A stretch of 64,000 bases of DNA from Clostridia bacterium (GTDB lineage Bacteria; Bacillota; Clostridia; Oscillospirales; Acutalibacteraceae), in the NCBI GenBank assembly GCA_017521425.1, contig JAFXCQ010000016.1, positions 124,001-188,000 of the forward strand. Reading direction: 5' to 3'. The position numbers and the translations under genes are program-made. Position 1 is the stretch's first letter, and the number at the start of each line of letters is the position of its first letter. Shown here one piece after another: positions 34,280-44,063 of this stretch. The notes under the pieces were generated by a model, which was not told the origin of the DNA, searched no databases, and saw nothing but the letters and a program-made list of their open reading frames with translations.

Positions 34280-35324
34280 TAATACTGAATATAGCATCTG
34301 GCGTGATAATTTTTTAGGCGTTTTCCGTGCAATTTCCACCGATGATGATTTTAAAAAGTTAGCATCGTTTTACCCATATAATGGCTATACATTCAATAAA
34401 TGTAAGCAAAGAAAAAACAATCTTTTAAGAAGCGGTAACAGGAATATATATTTAGATGATTTATATGCATTATCTCGTTATTCTGATAAAACTCCCGATA
34501 ATTTGTTATTGGGTCACAATAATATTGCGTTCTTTTGGTCGGAATTATCCGGTGAAAATCTATTTGAAAAAGAGTGTATTGAAAAAATAGTTGAAGCACT
34601 TAAAAGTGATAAAAATTACAGAACTATTTATATACCAAAGGAAATAGAAGATTTCTTATATTATTCAAAATCAGTAATTTTTGAAGTGAATAATAAAAAA
34701 ATAAGAAAACCAATTTTTAATATAAGCGATAATTCGCTTGATTTTAAAACAACCGGTGAAACAGAGTATTGTTATAATCCGCACCTTTTTTATGGCGGAG
34801 ATGTTTACGATATTTTCTGCGATTATGTTGATGATTTAAGCGAAGACGATTTTCCCGGGTTTGAAAAAGAAAAGGTTGAAAAATTTATTGAAACAATAGG
34901 AGTTTATCTTGATACAGGTAAAGCGGAAGCCCAAAAGACAGATAAAGATATTGATTTCAGAATTAAAAACTGGGTGTGTAACTGCACGATGTGGCTCTTG
35001 CTTTCTTATATTGGTGACACTTGCGAAAGACAAGGCGAAAGTGTAGAATATTATTTAAAAAGTCACAACGAAGTAATTGCTTTTATGTTAAAACTTTTCG
35101 TTTTTGGTACTGAAGTTATTAAACAAAAGAGAATTACAGATGAAGTGACAAATGAAAAAAAGAGGATAAGATATTCTGCATTTTTAAGTTGTTCAAATGA
35201 AAAACTTGATGTTCAAAACGAAGATTTTGATTTTTATGATTATGACTTTGAATATAAAACGGCAAGTATATCTGATATGCAAAAATCCTCTTTGTCGGAA
35301 ATTCTCGACTACGAATTAAGGTGA
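34272..35324 (+). CDS. Unknown protein with possible N-terminal HTH
   Basis: About 350 residues. I set the start at GTG 34272 because GGAG lies 10 bases upstream; the GTG at 34263 is too close to it. The gene overlaps its predecessor by 8 bases. Residues about 25-95 (FKKLASFYPYNG, NIYLDDLYALSRYSDKTPDN, LLLG) look like the second half of an XRE-type DNA-binding domain, where the strings usually read as helix 4-5 and LLG. The rest is acidic with Asp/Tyr-rich ends (DFYDYDFEY) and no known domain. It ends 6 bases before the GH78 gene. Confidence 0.65.
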   Translation: MIDNTEYSIWRDNFLGVFRAISTDDDFKKLASFYPYNGYTFNKCKQRKNNLLRSGNRNIYLDDLYALSRYSDKTPDNLLLGHNNIAFFWSELSGENLFEKECIEKIVEALKSDKNYRTIYIPKEIEDFLYYSKSVIFEVNNKKIRKPIFNISDNSLDFKTTGETEYCYNPHLFYGGDVYDIFCDYVDDLSEDDFPGFEKEKVEKFIETIGVYLDTGKAEAQKTDKDIDFRIKNWVCNCTMWLLLSYIGDTCERQGESVEYYLKSHNEVIAFMLKLFVFGTEVIKQKRITDEVTNEKKRIRYSAFLSCSNEKLDVQNEDFDFYDYDFEYKTASISDMQKSSLSEILDYELR

Positions 35325-35330
35325 TTTATT

Positions 35331-37574
35331 ATGAATAATTATAATTTTACAGGTAAGTGGATTGCGGCTACAGCTTCTTTGGAAGACAGATTTGCACCAC
35401 TTTTTAAAAAGAATTTTAAAATAGAAAAGTCGGTGAAAACTGCCACACTTTATATTTGCGGTTTAGGATTTTTTGAAGCGAAAATCAATGGTGTTTTGCC
35501 TGATGATAGTGTATTAAATCCAACGCATTCTCAATATAGCAGTACAATATATTACAGGGCTTTTGATGTTACTGCTCTTTTAAGAGAAAATGAAAATGAA
35601 ATTACTGTTGAGCTTGGCAACAGTTTTTATAATGAGCCGACAACTGTGTGGAACTGGCAGATTGCGTCGTGGAGAAATACTCCAAGGTTAATTTTAGATT
35701 TGGTTATTGAGTACACCGATAATACAACTGAAATAATAAAAAGTGATGAAAGCTTTAAAGTTGCAACTAATGGTATTATTACAAAAAACAGTATTTATTG
35801 TGGCGAAACTCACGATATGAGAAATACTGATTTAGTATTTAAAGATGTAATTTTAGCCCAAGCACCAACAGGAAAACTCACTTTACAAGAAGCCGAGCCT
35901 ATAAGAAGAATTAAAGAGTATAAAGTAAAAGAAATTAAAAAAATGAGCGATGGCTCTTATATAGTGACTGCACCTGAAATGATTACAGGTTGGGCTAAAA
36001 TAAGATTTGATGTTCCCAAAGATACAGAAATTACTGTTACATATATGGAGCAGTTAAAAAAAGATGGTACATTTCAAAAAATAGGTAAAGGCGAAGGTCA
36101 CGATGGTAACTGGTGGCCTGAAAACTACATTCAGCACGATACATTTATAAGTAATGGCGAAGAATGTTTCTTTGAGCCGAAATTCAGTTATAAAGGCTTT
36201 AAATATATCGAAATTGCAGGTTGTTCTCAAAACATAACAAGTGATGATATTGTTCTTTACAAGGTAGCAAATGATGTAGACTTTATAAGTGAATTTAACT
36301 GTTCGAATCAACTTATTAACGATTTACACGCACTTATGCACAGAACGATTCTTAATAACCTCCAGGGTAAACCAACAGACACACCTGTCTGGGAAAAGAA
36401 TGGTTGGCTCGGTGACCTTAACTGTGGTCTTACATCTATGATGTACAATTTTGATTTAAAACTGTTTTTAGAGAGTTTTACCACAACGATGAACGATTGT
36501 TTTAATGAGTTTAATTCGGTGCCTGTTATGGTACCGAGTGCAAACTGGGGTTGGCAGAATTCACCTGTATGGAATACCGCTTTTGTGTTTACTGCTGAAG
36601 CACTTTTGCGTTTTTGCGACCATAAAGAATTTGTAAAAAGTATATACGAAAATCTCGTTAAATTTAGCAAAAATCAGATTGAGGCACTGAGAGAGAATGA
36701 GTGGGTATGGGGTACTAAAGGTCTTGCAGACTGGGTTGCTCCTGTGAATAGCGAAAATGAAGAAGTTGACCCGAATACCTCTGAGGGTGCAGAAATCTGT
36801 GGTACGGGCTTTGTTTACAAAATGCTCGAAAGTATGCTTTATATTTCAGACATTCTTGAAATTAAAGAAAATGATGAATTGTTTAAGAATGCAAGAGAAA
36901 ATATTTATAAAGCATTTAATGAAAAATTCTTTAATAAAGAAAAGAATATTTATGAAACTACATTCTGGGAACAAAGAGGTAAAAGACAGAAATATCGTCA
37001 GACCTCAAATTTAATTCCGTTATCATTTGGTTTAGTTCCAGAAGAATATAAAAATGCAGTATTTTCTAATCTTGTAAATGATATTAAATCTAAAGATTAT
37101 CACCTTGACACAGGTTGCATTGGTACAAAATTTATTTTACCCGTTTTACTTGATAATGGCGAAATGACTACTGCCTACAAGGTTTTAACCGCGACTACAT
37201 ACCCGAGCTGGGGGCATTGGCTCACATCTGGTGACGACTCTGCCTGGGAGAGCTGGGAAACAACAACCCGCTCAAAAGACCATTATTTTCTTGCTACTTA
37301 TGATGAAATTTTGTTTTCACACTTTGCAGGTATTTGCGATATAGAAAACGGATTTTTAACATTTACAATTAAACCGATTTTGGATTGCGGTTTGGATTTT
37401 GTGAATTGTAAAATTAAAACTCCACAAGGTATTTTAAAAGTTGAATGGAATAAAGACGAAAACAATTCTTTCAAAGTGAATATTACAATACCTGAAAAAT
37501 CAAAAGTAGATATTATATTAAAAGAAAAAGTAAACACTACCGTAACCGGTGGGACTTATAGTTGGGAAGTGTAA
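35331..37574 (+). CDS. GH78-type alpha-L-rhamnosidase
   Basis: 747 residues. N-terminal beta-sandwich with the rhamnosidase N-domain signature (YICGLGFFEAKINGVLPDD, LNPTHSQYSSTIYYRAFDV), then a second sandwich, an (alpha/alpha)6 barrel with TDTPVWEKNGWLGDLNCG near residue 348 holding a conserved catalytic Glu region, and a C-terminal beta domain. GH78 enzymes release terminal alpha-L-rhamnose from plant or microbial glycans. No signal peptide, so cytoplasmic. The ribosome site AAGGTG overlaps the end of the upstream unknown gene. Confidence 0.88.
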   Translation: MNNYNFTGKWIAATASLEDRFAPLFKKNFKIEKSVKTATLYICGLGFFEAKINGVLPDDSVLNPTHSQYSSTIYYRAFDVTALLRENENEITVELGNSFYNEPTTVWNWQIASWRNTPRLILDLVIEYTDNTTEIIKSDESFKVATNGIITKNSIYCGETHDMRNTDLVFKDVILAQAPTGKLTLQEAEPIRRIKEYKVKEIKKMSDGSYIVTAPEMITGWAKIRFDVPKDTEITVTYMEQLKKDGTFQKIGKGEGHDGNWWPENYIQHDTFISNGEECFFEPKFSYKGFKYIEIAGCSQNITSDDIVLYKVANDVDFISEFNCSNQLINDLHALMHRTILNNLQGKPTDTPVWEKNGWLGDLNCGLTSMMYNFDLKLFLESFTTTMNDCFNEFNSVPVMVPSANWGWQNSPVWNTAFVFTAEALLRFCDHKEFVKSIYENLVKFSKNQIEALRENEWVWGTKGLADWVAPVNSENEEVDPNTSEGAEICGTGFVYKMLESMLYISDILEIKENDELFKNARENIYKAFNEKFFNKEKNIYETTFWEQRGKRQKYRQTSNLIPLSFGLVPEEYKNAVFSNLVNDIKSKDYHLDTGCIGTKFILPVLLDNGEMTTAYKVLTATTYPSWGHWLTSGDDSAWESWETTTRSKDHYFLATYDEILFSHFAGICDIENGFLTFTIKPILDCGLDFVNCKIKTPQGILKVEWNKDENNSFKVNITIPEKSKVDIILKEKVNTTVTGGTYSWEV

Positions 37575-37577
37575 AAA

Positions 37578-37805
37578 ATGAAAGTTGCAATTTGTGATGA
37601 TATGAATGAAATTGTTCTTGAACTTTCTGAGTATATAGAACAATACTTTTTAACCCACAACTATAATCTGACACTTTTTAAATTTAACAGTGGAAAAGAA
37701 CTGATAGAAAAATATATACCGGAATATGAAAATTTGAATGAAACTCTCGGTAAAGAATTCAGAGAGTGGGAGGCAGTCGAAAGGTCTTTATATATGTTAA
37801 AATAA
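37578..37805 (+). pseudogene. Truncated response-regulator receiver domain
   Basis: 75 codons. MKVAICDDMNEIVLELSEYI with the DD acidic pair matches the start of AgrA/LytTR-type receivers, and FKFNSGKELIEKY continues that match. Then similarity stops at about residue 48, before the phosphorylated Asp and Lys. The last 25 residues (NETLGKEFREWEAVERSLYM) are unrelated. No LytTR domain or histidine kinase is nearby. It is read here as a remnant whose 3' part was lost; it lies 3 bases after the GH78 stop and has no strong ribosome site. Confidence 0.55.
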
Positions 37806-37810
37806 AATTT

Positions 37811-37852
37811 GCTCCACAGATAATTTTTCGAAAATTATCTGTGGAGCTATTT
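37811..37852. terminator. Bidirectional terminator between convergent genes
   Basis: Perfect 17-bp stem GCTCCACAGATAATTTT, loop tcg, followed by TATTTTTAT. Confidence 0.85.
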
Positions 37853-40003
37853 TTATATTTCTTCAAACAAAATCAATTCAGAAATCATAGAGGAATTTAA
37901 AGTTATCAAAATTCCGTTATTTATAGCAGAAACACCTGAAGTGTTAAAGGATGCTCTGTCATTATCTAATGTGACTTTATAGTTTTTGTCTGCACGCACA
38001 CCTTTTGGTTTTATGACAATAGAATTACCGTTGTTGTTTTCGGTTGAAAATACAGTAATAGCACCTTTGGTTTTATCAGGTGTGGCAATTTCTAAAACTG
38101 TAAATCCATTTTTATGTGCCATATCAGTTTCGGGTGTGTGGTGGAAAATTAAGCAATCAGGGAGTATTGGTCTTATAAAGTCTTTGTAAATATCTGTACT
38201 GTGCTTTACAAATTCTAAAATATTTTCGTTTATTTTTGTAGCCATTGGAACAATTACATTTAAAGACATATGACCGAGCATAGTGTTTCTTAACTGTAAA
38301 TCAAGTGAGCCGTGCTCGTGGCAACCCATTCCCGCAAAAAGTCTGTCAACTCTTTCGGGTGGCAGGCACATTGTCATTCCATTTGTAATGTAAATAGATT
38401 TTGGTGCTCTCTGGCAATCAGAAACCCAGGTATGATTGAAATATTTCATCTGACCTAAATCACAACGACCACCGCCACCTGCACAGTTTTCAAAAATAAC
38501 ATTTGGGAATTTCTTTTTTAAATTCTCGTACATTTTATAAACTCTGTAAAAATGCTTAATAGTAAGGCATTCTTTTACACCTGTGCCTGTATCACGCATA
38601 TTAAAGTAATCACGGAAAGAAGTGTTGTAATCTACCCTTAATAAATCTAATTTATATTCAGTTATAACTCTCTCAAGTTCAGTTTCGCACCACATAGCTG
38701 CTTCTTCATTTGTGAAATCTATAAATTTGTCGGTTTGTTCGCCCAGAGTGTTTTTGGCTCTCCATTCGGGGCTTTCTTTAAATTGTGGGCAAAGCTTACC
38801 GAGTGATTCAATATCCATCCAAAGACCGAATTTTAACCCTTTTTCGTGGCAGTAGTCTGCAATTTCTGCAATGCCATTAGGGTATAAATCTTTATCTGGC
38901 ACATTAAGTCCGTTGTAGTTTCCCCATTCTGTCTGCTCACCTTTAGGGCACACCCAACCTGCATCAATTATAAAGATTTCGCCACCCATTTTTTGGAATT
39001 GGTCTATGTAATCTTTACAGATTTTTTCGCCCATATCAAGGTGCTCTGCACCCATTCCGCAACCAATTAAAAGGTTTACAGGGTTGTTTTCAGTCATATT
39101 TAAAACAGATTTTCTTATATGTGCGTGTAATTCGTTTATAGCTTCGTCAAGGTCACCCCCAACTAACCCCATCTGAATTTCAGGCGACTTAAAGGTTTCG
39201 TGTGGGGCAATTGTGAATAATGGCTTGTGACCTGTAATTTCTGCTTTGAATGAAAGGTGACAGTCGGTGTTATTTTGTCCATTCAAATCAAATGTAAATC
39301 GACAACCACCGCTAAAGCTAAACTCTGAAACCCATATTTTACCTGTAACATTGTTTCTTATAAATACTACTGGTTGACGGAATCGGTCACGGTTAAATCT
39401 TGTATCAATTGAAGTAGTAACTGCACTTAACTTGTGCCAGTTAAAAAGCCCCTCTTCACCCCATTTGTCACTATCAAAATAACCTATAGAATAAATTTCA
39501 TCTGTGGGAATAGTAGAAGAATAACACTTATCTCTGTCAAATGTTTCAAGTCCACCGGCAATAAGACTTAATCTGCTTAAATTCAAATTATTATCTGAAA
39601 GATTTTCAATTTCTAAATATCTTGAAAATATATTTGTACCATCTAAAGATGTGTGAATTTTTATGTTAATTGGCTTAATATTGCTCTTTAAAGTCAGAAT
39701 ACTTTTAATACTGTCTTCATTTTTAATCGTTTCAAAATCAACGAGTTCTAAATCAAAATCAACACTCTGACCATCAATTTCAATATTAAAAGCGAATGGC
39801 TCGCTAAAATTATTTTTATTAAGTCTTGTTGGAAAACTCATTAAAACATTTAAAGGGTAGCCCGCACTATTGTAACCGCTTGAAAGTAATGCACCATTAT
39901 AAAAAGTTTCTTCGTAAACTAAAGTACCGCTTCGGTAACAAATAACTTGTTCGCGTTCGGTTTTGTTTAGCGAAATATTAAAAAAATCGTGATTTGACTG
40001 CAT
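37853..40003 (-). CDS. GH36-type alpha-galactosidase-like glycosidase
   Basis: 716 residues. N-terminal beta-supersandwich, central barrel and C-terminal beta domain. Barrel motifs: IIDAGWVCP, LKFGLWMDIESLG, LLRVDYN near 458 (nucleophile Asp of the GH36/GH27 clan), FENCAGGGGRCDLG and HTWVSDCQ near 528 (acid/base Asp). In classical GH36 the first motif is KWDMN; here RVDYN, so substrate may differ from simple alpha-galactosides. Start at MQSNHDFF with AAAGGGGTG. No signal peptide. Convergent with the GH78 gene. Confidence 0.87.
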   Translation of the reverse strand: MQSNHDFFNISLNKTEREQVICYRSGTLVYEETFYNGALLSSGYNSAGYPLNVLMSFPTRLNKNNFSEPFAFNIEIDGQSVDFDLELVDFETIKNEDSIKSILTLKSNIKPINIKIHTSLDGTNIFSRYLEIENLSDNNLNLSRLSLIAGGLETFDRDKCYSSTIPTDEIYSIGYFDSDKWGEEGLFNWHKLSAVTTSIDTRFNRDRFRQPVVFIRNNVTGKIWVSEFSFSGGCRFTFDLNGQNNTDCHLSFKAEITGHKPLFTIAPHETFKSPEIQMGLVGGDLDEAINELHAHIRKSVLNMTENNPVNLLIGCGMGAEHLDMGEKICKDYIDQFQKMGGEIFIIDAGWVCPKGEQTEWGNYNGLNVPDKDLYPNGIAEIADYCHEKGLKFGLWMDIESLGKLCPQFKESPEWRAKNTLGEQTDKFIDFTNEEAAMWCETELERVITEYKLDLLRVDYNTSFRDYFNMRDTGTGVKECLTIKHFYRVYKMYENLKKKFPNVIFENCAGGGGRCDLGQMKYFNHTWVSDCQRAPKSIYITNGMTMCLPPERVDRLFAGMGCHEHGSLDLQLRNTMLGHMSLNVIVPMATKINENILEFVKHSTDIYKDFIRPILPDCLIFHHTPETDMAHKNGFTVLEIATPDKTKGAITVFSTENNNGNSIVIKPKGVRADKNYKVTLDNDRASFNTSGVSAINNGILITLNSSMISELILFEEI

Positions 40004-40063
40004 AAAAAACACCCCTTTGGTTCTTTTCAGTATACCAAATAAAAGCTTTTAAATCAATCGTAA

Positions 40064-40092
40064 TTGACACATATATTTAAAAATGATATCAT
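40064..40092 (+). promoter_or_regulatory. Promoter of the AKR-GH92 operon
   Basis: TTGACA, 17-base spacer, TATCAT; about 30 bases before the start. Confidence 0.7.
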
Positions 40093-40124
40093 AAATTTAT
40101 TGATGGATTTTTGGAGGATTTGTT

Positions 40125-41303
40125 ATGAATTACCGTAAAGACAAAAATGGCAACGATTTATCACTTTTAGGCTTTGGGTGTATGCGTTTCCAGAAGAAAA
40201 TGGGCAGAATAAATATGGAGCTTTGCGAGAAGCAGATTATGAATGCGTATAACAATGGCGTCAATTATTTTGATACTGCATTCATTTACCCGGGTAGTGA
40301 GAGTGCAATAGGTGAAGTGTTTGAGAAAAATAATATAAGAGATAAAATATATATTGCGACAAAATTGCCACCACAACTTATGGTGAATATTGATGTTTTA
40401 GAGAAACTATTTAAAGAACAACTTAAAAGACTCAGGACGGATTATATCGACTTTTATTTAATGCACATGATGAGTGATATTAAAGTTTGGGAACGTCTTA
40501 AAAGTATTGGAATTGAAAAGTGGATTGAAGATAAAAAGGCAAGCGGTGAAATAAGAAATATTGGTTTTTCATACCATGGTAATACAGAAAAATTTTGCGA
40601 AATTATTGATGCTTACGATTGGGATATGACACTTATTCAATATAATTATCTTGATGAGCATAGTCAGGCAGGCAGAAAAGGATTGGAGTACGCTCATAGT
40701 AAAGGTATTCCTGTTATGATTATGGAGCCACTCCGTGGAGGAAAACTCGTTAATAATTTACCGGATGAAGCAAAAGAAATATTTAAAAAACACGAGGTTC
40801 AGCACACCCCTGCACAGTGGGCTTTTAAGTGGCTTTTCAGTCAGGAAGAAGTAACAACAGTGCTTTCCGGTATGAATTCAGAAGAAATGGTTGCCGATAA
40901 CATAAATACGGCATCTGTAACAAAAATCGGAGAAATAACCGAAGTAGACGAAAAAATGCTCAAAGGTGTAGTGAGGGCAATAAACCACAAAATGAAAGTT
41001 GGTTGCACCGGTTGCGGTTACTGTATGCCTTGTCCGCAGAATATAAATATAAGCGGTACATTTTCTGCATATAATACACACTTTACAGGTAATAAATTCT
41101 TAGGGTTTAAAGAATATTTAAGGGCAACGGCTTTTAGTGGTAGTAACCCTGCTTCTGCTTGTATAAATTGCGGTAAATGTGAAAGCCATTGTCCACAGGC
41201 TATAGAAATAAGAAAAGAACTTAAAAATGCAGTTGATACATTAGAAACTCCAATGTATAAAACTGCAAGTAGAGTAATTAAAAAATTTAGTAGTAAAAAA
41301 TAA
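40125..41303 (+). CDS. Aldo/keto reductase with C-terminal 4Fe-4S domain
   Basis: 392 residues. AKR barrel at 1-275: GFGCMRF, DTAFIYPGSE (Asp and Tyr of the tetrad), ATKLP (Lys), YLMHMMS (His), IMEPLRGGKL. The C-terminal part has two Cys clusters, CTGCGYCMPCP and CINCGKCESHCP, able to bind 4Fe-4S clusters. This fusion is widespread in anaerobic Clostridia; it reduces a carbonyl, perhaps a sugar derivative, with electrons from a ferredoxin or NAD(P)H. The GH92 gene follows 30 bases later, suggesting a shared transcript. Confidence 0.92.
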   Translation: MNYRKDKNGNDLSLLGFGCMRFQKKMGRINMELCEKQIMNAYNNGVNYFDTAFIYPGSESAIGEVFEKNNIRDKIYIATKLPPQLMVNIDVLEKLFKEQLKRLRTDYIDFYLMHMMSDIKVWERLKSIGIEKWIEDKKASGEIRNIGFSYHGNTEKFCEIIDAYDWDMTLIQYNYLDEHSQAGRKGLEYAHSKGIPVMIMEPLRGGKLVNNLPDEAKEIFKKHEVQHTPAQWAFKWLFSQEEVTTVLSGMNSEEMVADNINTASVTKIGEITEVDEKMLKGVVRAINHKMKVGCTGCGYCMPCPQNINISGTFSAYNTHFTGNKFLGFKEYLRATAFSGSNPASACINCGKCESHCPQAIEIRKELKNAVDTLETPMYKTASRVIKKFSSKK

Positions 41304-41333
41304 AAAGTTATTATCAGAAATTCAGGTGGTTTT

Positions 41334-43583
41334 ATGAGTAAAGCAAAATATGTAGATACTTCAATCGGTACCGTTGCAGAAGAAGACAGCATTGAGGAAT
41401 GTCACGGTGGCGGTAAAACCTACCCCGGTGTATCAGTTCCCGGTGGTATGGTTCAACTTTCTCCCGATACTGTTACAGGTGGTGATAATGGTAACGGTTA
41501 TAACTATTGCCACAATACAATAGAAGGTTTCAGTTTCAACCATATGAGTGGTATTGGTTGGTATGGTGATTTAGGAAATCTTCAGATTATGCCTGTTACA
41601 GGTGAAACTGACTTAAGAAGTGGCAGTAATGAACACGTAGAGTTTAAAAAAGGTACAAAAGGCTGGAAGTCAGAGTTTTCTCACGATAGCGAAGTAACAG
41701 AAGCCGGTTACTATGCAGTAAAATTAGACCGTTATAATATTTTAGCAGAAGCAACTGCAAATGTTCACACCGGTATGTTAAGGTTTACATATCCTCAAAA
41801 CGAAAACGCAAGAATTATAATGAATTTTTCTCGCAGAATAGGTGGTAAAGCAGATTTTGAGGAAATAAAAATAGTTAATGAAAATACCATTGAGGGTAAA
41901 ATTATATGCACCCCAAAAGGCGGTGGCTTCGGTCACGGTCACGGTAAAATCTTTTACGATTTTTATTTTACCTGCGAATTGTCACGAAAACCTTTAAAGA
42001 TGCAATTCTTTTCAAATGAAGAAATGCAAAGTGAAAATTTACAAGAATTCAGTCATGAAGATGTTGGCTTGATTCTTGATTATGGCGATTCTGTTGCAGA
42101 ACCAATAATTTTAAAATGTGGTATTTCTTATACAAGTCTTGAAGGTGCAAGAAAAAATCTTAAGGCGGAAATGACCGACTTTGATTTTGAACTTCAAAGA
42201 AAAAAAGCCTGCGATTTATGGGAAGAGGCATTCAGTATTGTAGATGTTGAAGGCAGTAACGAAACAGATTTAAAACTTTTTTACACCTGTCTTTATCATG
42301 TGCTTTTAGACCCAAGAGTTTCTGCAGATGTTGATGGTAGATTTTCTTTGAATGGTGAAATTATAAAAGATGACAGTTATATTCACCGCACAGTTTTCAG
42401 CGGTTGGGATGTTTACAGAAGTGAATTTCCGCTTCTCTCAATTATCCGACCTGACATTGTAAATGATGAAGTTAATTCTCTTTTAAAAATTGCAGAAGTG
42501 AACAATTCATCTTTCCCTCGTTGGGAACTTTTAGGAATAAATGCTGGTTGTATGGTTGGCGACCCCGGAGCTATAGTTGTTGCTGACGCATATCTTAAAA
42601 ATATCAGAAATTATGATGCACAGAAGGCTTACGATATAATTGTTGCTTCAACAAAAGGGGAAAAGGAATTGTTTAATAAAAAATTCCACACAATAAGACC
42701 TGAGTGTGAACAATACTTAAAAGAAGCCTTCGTTCCTGATGAATTAAGTGACACTTTGGAATATTTACTTGCAGATTACACAATGTACCTTTTCAGTAAA
42801 GAAAAAGGTGATGAAGAAAACGCAGAGTACTTTTTAAATCGTGCGAAAAGCTATAAAGATAATTATAATAAGGAACTCGGCTTTTTAGCACCACGAAAAG
42901 CGAATGGCGAATTTGTTTTTGAAGAAAACGAGTACGATGATGACGGATGTGTTGAAAGTAATATTTTTCAACAATCCTGGTTTGTGCCTTATGATGTAAA
43001 AGGGCTTTTTGAGTTGTTTGGCTATGAAAGAGCGCTCGTGCTGTTAGAAAGATTTTTTGAAAAAGCAGATTTTGGCAGATTATGGAATGATGACTACAAC
43101 CACTCAAATGAGCCTTGTCATAATATTACCCATTATTTCGATGTTTTTGGACTTGCACACCGTACACAGTACTGGACAAGAAGGGTGCAAAAAGAATCCT
43201 ACAGAACCGGTGCTTACGGCTTTTGTGGTAACGAAGATGTTGGTCAGCTTTCTGCGTGGTATGTTCTGTCAGGTTTAGGTTTTGCTCAGGTTTGCCCAGG
43301 GCAACAGGATTATTTTATTAACACTCCTTTATTTAAAAAGGCTACTGTTAAATTAAATAAAAAATATCACACTTGCGAAAATGGTGACACATTTACAGTT
43401 GAGTGCGACAAAGACCCACTTGAATATCCATATATCAGCAAAATGGAATTTAACGGAAATTTGATAAAAAGACCGTATTTGTCATATTTTGAAATAACAT
43501 CAGGTGGTACATTGAAATTTGAACTTTCAAAAGAGCCAGTAACAGATTATTTTGAGAAAGTGGTAAAAAACTTTTTAGAATAA
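41334..43583 (+). CDS. GH92 alpha-mannosidase
   Basis: 749 residues, family length. N-terminal sandwich motif TSIGT then GGKTYPGVSVPGGMVQLSPD, GFSFNHMSGIGWYG, barrel motif HRTVFSGWDVYRSEFPL, and the C-terminal YGFCGNEDVGQLSAWYVLSG, LGFAQVCPG block containing the Glu and Asp residues typical of the Ca2+-dependent inverting mannosidases. GH92 trims alpha-1,2-, 1,3-, 1,4- or 1,6-mannose from N-glycans or yeast mannan. No signal peptide, so it probably acts on imported oligosaccharides. AGGTGG ribosome site. Confidence 0.93.
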   Translation: MSKAKYVDTSIGTVAEEDSIEECHGGGKTYPGVSVPGGMVQLSPDTVTGGDNGNGYNYCHNTIEGFSFNHMSGIGWYGDLGNLQIMPVTGETDLRSGSNEHVEFKKGTKGWKSEFSHDSEVTEAGYYAVKLDRYNILAEATANVHTGMLRFTYPQNENARIIMNFSRRIGGKADFEEIKIVNENTIEGKIICTPKGGGFGHGHGKIFYDFYFTCELSRKPLKMQFFSNEEMQSENLQEFSHEDVGLILDYGDSVAEPIILKCGISYTSLEGARKNLKAEMTDFDFELQRKKACDLWEEAFSIVDVEGSNETDLKLFYTCLYHVLLDPRVSADVDGRFSLNGEIIKDDSYIHRTVFSGWDVYRSEFPLLSIIRPDIVNDEVNSLLKIAEVNNSSFPRWELLGINAGCMVGDPGAIVVADAYLKNIRNYDAQKAYDIIVASTKGEKELFNKKFHTIRPECEQYLKEAFVPDELSDTLEYLLADYTMYLFSKEKGDEENAEYFLNRAKSYKDNYNKELGFLAPRKANGEFVFEENEYDDDGCVESNIFQQSWFVPYDVKGLFELFGYERALVLLERFFEKADFGRLWNDDYNHSNEPCHNITHYFDVFGLAHRTQYWTRRVQKESYRTGAYGFCGNEDVGQLSAWYVLSGLGFAQVCPGQQDYFINTPLFKKATVKLNKKYHTCENGDTFTVECDKDPLEYPYISKMEFNGNLIKRPYLSYFEITSGGTLKFELSKEPVTDYFEKVVKNFLE

Positions 43584-43587
43584 AATC

Positions 43588-43627
43588 GACAAAGTCGGAG
43601 TGATAAAACACCCCGACTTTGTCTTTT
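43588..43627 (+). terminator. Intrinsic terminator
   Basis: GACAAAGTCGG pairs with CCGACTTTGTC around a small inner stem, then TTTT. Confidence 0.75.
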
Positions 43628-43658
43628 AATTCTCCCTTGGGGTTTTCGCCCCGTTATC

Positions 43659-43883
43659 TTATACAGCTTTGATAAGTAGAACTATCGCCGCTATAACAAG
43701 ACCTAATGGTAAAAAGAGTATTGCTCCGCCTGCAACGAAGAGAAGTACCACTAAAAGCGGTAAAGCAATAACGAATAAAATTACTGCAATTATTTTTGCA
43801 ACACCCCAGGTGATTTTGAATGCTAACTTAATAGCATAAAAGAAAAGCGCCAAAGTAGCTATGCTTACTAAAATTTCTAACAT
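43659..43883 (-). CDS. Small hydrophobic membrane protein
   Basis: 74 residues, nearly all hydrophobic: two to three membrane helices (LEILVSIATLALFFYAIKLA, IIAVILFVIALPLLVVLLFV, FLPLGLVIAAIVLLI). Start at MLEILVS with GGAGTG 7 bases upstream; the longer frame to 43946 lacks a ribosome site. No family recognised. It may be an envelope stress or phage-shock-like small protein, but nothing in the sequence shows that. Confidence 0.65.
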   Translation of the reverse strand: MLEILVSIATLALFFYAIKLAFKITWGVAKIIAVILFVIALPLLVVLLFVAGGAILFLPLGLVIAAIVLLIKAV

Positions 43884-44031
43884 TTTCTTCACTCCTTCGG
43901 TTGAGAAAATTTTTGTTGTTTTTGTTTTGCAACTCCCTCGTTGCATTTTTATATTATAATATTTTTTGAAATAAGTGAATTACAATAACTGCAAATTACA
44001 ATACCAGAATATGACAAAAAGTGCAAAAAAT

Positions 44032-44063
44032 AAAGGGAAAGCTTAAATTTCAGCTTTCCCTTT
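44032..44063 (-). terminator. Terminator of the XRE gene
   Basis: GCTTTCCCTTT/AAAGGGAAAGC stem overlapping the stop codon; on the minus strand it is followed by ATTTTTTG. Confidence 0.7.
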
